This document shows, piece after piece, positions 4,934 through 6,222 of a DNA stretch of 6,222 bases. The translations under genes and the position numbers were made by a program. Source of the stretch: JBEVEP01 sp040512755 (GTDB lineage Bacteria; Pseudomonadota; Alphaproteobacteria; Rhizobiales; Rhizobiaceae); the NCBI GenBank assembly GCA_040512755.1, contig JBEVEP010000394.1:1-6222 (forward strand). The letters are read 5' to 3'. The notes under the pieces were generated by a model. The model was not told the DNA's origin. It saw only the letters and a list, made by a program, of their open reading frames with translations, and did not search any database. Within the stretch, counting starts at the first letter, position 1. Each line of letters opens with the position of its first letter.

Positions 4934-4979
4934 GCATCGAACCGAAAAGTGCGAAGCGGTTTTCGGATCAATCCGATGC
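4934..4979. repeat. Palindromic rhizobial repeat within the sitA leader
   Basis: Nested inverted repeats GCATCG (4934-4939) / CGATGC (4974-4979) and CCGAAAA (4942-4948) / TTTTCGG (4960-4966) surround GTGCGAAGCGG. The pattern GCAT...CCGAAAAGTG.GAA.CGGTTTTCGG...ATGC resembles a very common REP-like intergenic element of rhizobia. It lies between the predicted transcription start and the sitA Shine-Dalgarno, so it should be transcribed and fold into a long hairpin in the leader. No T-run follows it. Confidence 0.6.
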
Positions 4980-5006
4980 ACAAACCGCGCCTCGACAGGA
5001 ACCTAC

Positions 5007-5903
5007 ATGAATCCCTTCCGCGCCTTGCTCGCCTTTCTCCTCCTGCTCAGTCTGGCAGCGCCAGCCGCCGCGCAGGCTGACGGCGACAAATTCAAGGTGG
5101 TGACGACTTTCACCGTCATTGCCGATCTGGCGAGAAACGTTGCCGGCGACGCGGCGACTGTCGAATCCATCACCAAGCCGAACGCGGAAATTCATAATTA
5201 CCAGCCCACGCCGGGAGACATTCTGCGGGCGCAGGACGCCGACCTCATCATCTGGAACGGGCTCAATCTCGAACTCTGGTTCGAGAAGTTCTTTCGCAAC
5301 CTCTCGGAAGTGCCGAGTGTCGTCATCTCCGAAGGCGTCGAGCCCATGAGCATTGCCGAGGGTCCGTATACCGGCAAGCCGAATCCCCATGCGTGGATGT
5401 CGCCGGAAGCGGCCTTGATATATGTCGAGAATATCCGCAAGGCGCTGGCCGAGCACGACCCCGCCAATGCAGAGACCTATAACCGCAACGCGGCCGCCTA
5501 CTCGGAAAAGATCAAGGCCGTCGTCGCTCCGATCCGCGCGGCCATCGACACTATTCCGCCGGAGCGCCGGTGGCTGGTCACCAGCGAAGGCGCATTCAGC
5601 TATCTGGCTCGCGACTTTGGCCTGAAGGAACTCTACCTCTGGCCGATCAACGCCGACCAGCAGGGAACGCCGAAGCAGGTGCGCAAGGTGATCGATGCCG
5701 TGCGGGCGAACAACATTCCCGCCGTCTTCAGCGAAAGCACGGTTTCAGCCGATCCGGCCAAGCAGGTCGCCCGAGAGACTGGCGCCAAATATGGGGGCGT
5801 GCTCTATGTCGACTCCCTGAGCGATGAGACAGGCCCTGTGCCGACCTATCTGGACCTTCTGCGCGTGACGGCCGAGACGATCTCGAAAGGTCTCGCGACA
5901 TGA
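5007..5903 (+). CDS. sitA: Manganese/iron ABC transporter periplasmic binding protein SitA
   Basis: This 298-residue cluster A-I (ZnuA/PsaA/SitA type) solute-binding protein captures Mn(II), possibly also Fe(II), in the periplasm for the SitBCD importer. A signal peptide is clear: MNPFR, a hydrophobic core (6-17) and AAPAAAQA, with cleavage near Ala24 and no lipobox. The four expected metal ligands are His63 (AEIHNYQPTP), His128 (KPNPHAWMSP), Glu194 (TSEGAFSYLARDFGL) and Asp269 (YVDSLSDE). The His-His-Glu-Asp set is the manganese/iron type, in contrast to the three-His sites of ZnuA. There is no His-rich loop of the zinc-transporter kind. AGGA at 4997-5000 is six bases from the ATG. The stop codon overlaps the sitB start (ATGA), indicating an operon. 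Expression should be shut down by the divergent Mur regulator through the operator at 4855-4877. Length is normal for the family. Confidence 0.95.
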   Translation: MNPFRALLAFLLLLSLAAPAAAQADGDKFKVVTTFTVIADLARNVAGDAATVESITKPNAEIHNYQPTPGDILRAQDADLIIWNGLNLELWFEKFFRNLSEVPSVVISEGVEPMSIAEGPYTGKPNPHAWMSPEAALIYVENIRKALAEHDPANAETYNRNAAAYSEKIKAVVAPIRAAIDTIPPERRWLVTSEGAFSYLARDFGLKELYLWPINADQQGTPKQVRKVIDAVRANNIPAVFSESTVSADPAKQVARETGAKYGGVLYVDSLSDETGPVPTYLDLLRVTAETISKGLAT

Positions 5904-6222
5904 ATGCGCCGGTGGCGGCAAAAGCTTCTCCCCCGCGCGACGGGATCGCCGTCGAAGGCATCACCGTCACCTATCGCAACGGCCATACGGCACTGCACGA
6001 TGCGAGCTTTGCCGTGCCTCGCGGCACCATCACAGCGCTTGTCGGCGTGAATGGCAGCGGCAAGTCGACGCTCTTCAAGGCCATTATGGGCTTCGTTCCG
6101 CTGGCGAAGGGCCGTGTCTCTTTGCTCGGCGAACCGGCGGCGCAGGCATTGAAACGCAACGCCGTCGCCTATGTCCCGCAGAGCGAGGATGTCGACTGGA
6201 ATTTCCCCGTGCTCGTCGAAGA
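5900..6222 (+). CDS. sitB: Manganese/iron ABC transporter ATPase SitB, 5' part (runs off the window)
   Basis: The first 107 codons of an ABC ATPase that powers SitA-dependent metal import are visible. The core beta strands begin at GIAVEGITVTYRNGHTALHDASF. The Walker A motif is GVNGSGKST (49-57), and the Q-loop region is YVPQSEDVDWNFPV (91-104), whose SEDVDWNFP wording is typical of SitB/MntB-type ATPases. The ABC signature, Walker B and H-loop lie beyond the window. The start overlaps the sitA stop as ATGA, so the two are translationally coupled; AAAGG within the end of sitA lies about nine bases before the ATG. The permease genes sitC and sitD are expected downstream but not seen. Confidence 0.93.
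   Translation, partial: MNAPVAAKASPPRDGIAVEGITVTYRNGHTALHDASFAVPRGTITALVGVNGSGKSTLFKAIMGFVPLAKGRVSLLGEPAAQALKRNAVAYVPQSEDVDWNFPVLVE

Noticed and set aside
4912..5006. Manganese riboswitch in the sitA leader
   Set aside because: The leader is short and its main structure is the repeat palindrome; I see none of the conserved features of the yybP-ykoY class.

Overview
The window looks like a chromosomal stretch from a high-GC alphaproteobacterium of the order Hyphomicrobiales (rhizobia and relatives; genus not determinable here). The reasons are a divergent mur-type Fur regulator next to sitA-sitB, TGCAA-type palindromic operators, an EcfG-type promoter, a NodF/NodE-like pair, and intergenic sequences resembling dispersed rhizobial palindromic repeats. 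There is no CRISPR array, tRNA, rRNA, transposase or integrase in view.

Layout. Positions 1-210 are non-coding, with a REP-like palindromic repeat at the left edge. A YfcG-like glutathione S-transferase lies on the minus strand (211-915). A 196-bp gap follows, holding a repeat-derived sequence with a weak terminator-like hairpin. Next come three minus-strand genes, read right to left: a small exported protein of unknown function (2757-3251), a NodF-like acyl carrier protein (2325-2579) and a NodE-like ketoacyl-ACP synthase (1112-2323). The last two are separated by one base (TGA-C-ATG), so they are almost certainly coupled. A class II aldolase/adducin-fold protein is on the plus strand (3467-4243), convergent with the Fur-family regulator (4264-4695, minus). 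A 311-bp divergent regulatory region leads to sitA (5007-5903) and sitB (from 5900, cut by the window end).

How the genes work together. The best-understood module is manganese uptake. SitA is the periplasmic Mn-binding protein, SitB the ATPase, and the permease subunits should follow outside the window. The divergent Mur-type regulator should repress sitA, and probably itself, when Mn is plentiful. The sequence TTGCAAWTGCAW occurs at both promoters, overlapping each -35 element. The mur promoter appears to give a leaderless mRNA, and the sitA leader carries a palindromic repeat between promoter and start codon.

The least ordinary module is the NodF/NodE-like pair. I see no nod box and no nodABC genes, and the ACP has His in place of the near-invariant Asp before its phosphopantetheine serine. 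The upstream exported-protein gene is preceded by GGAAC-N17-CGTT, a match to the alphaproteobacterial general-stress (EcfG/RpoE2) promoter. This raises the possibility of a stress-responsive specialised acyl-chain pathway. That link is inference, because a 177-bp gap separates the exported-protein gene from the ACP gene.
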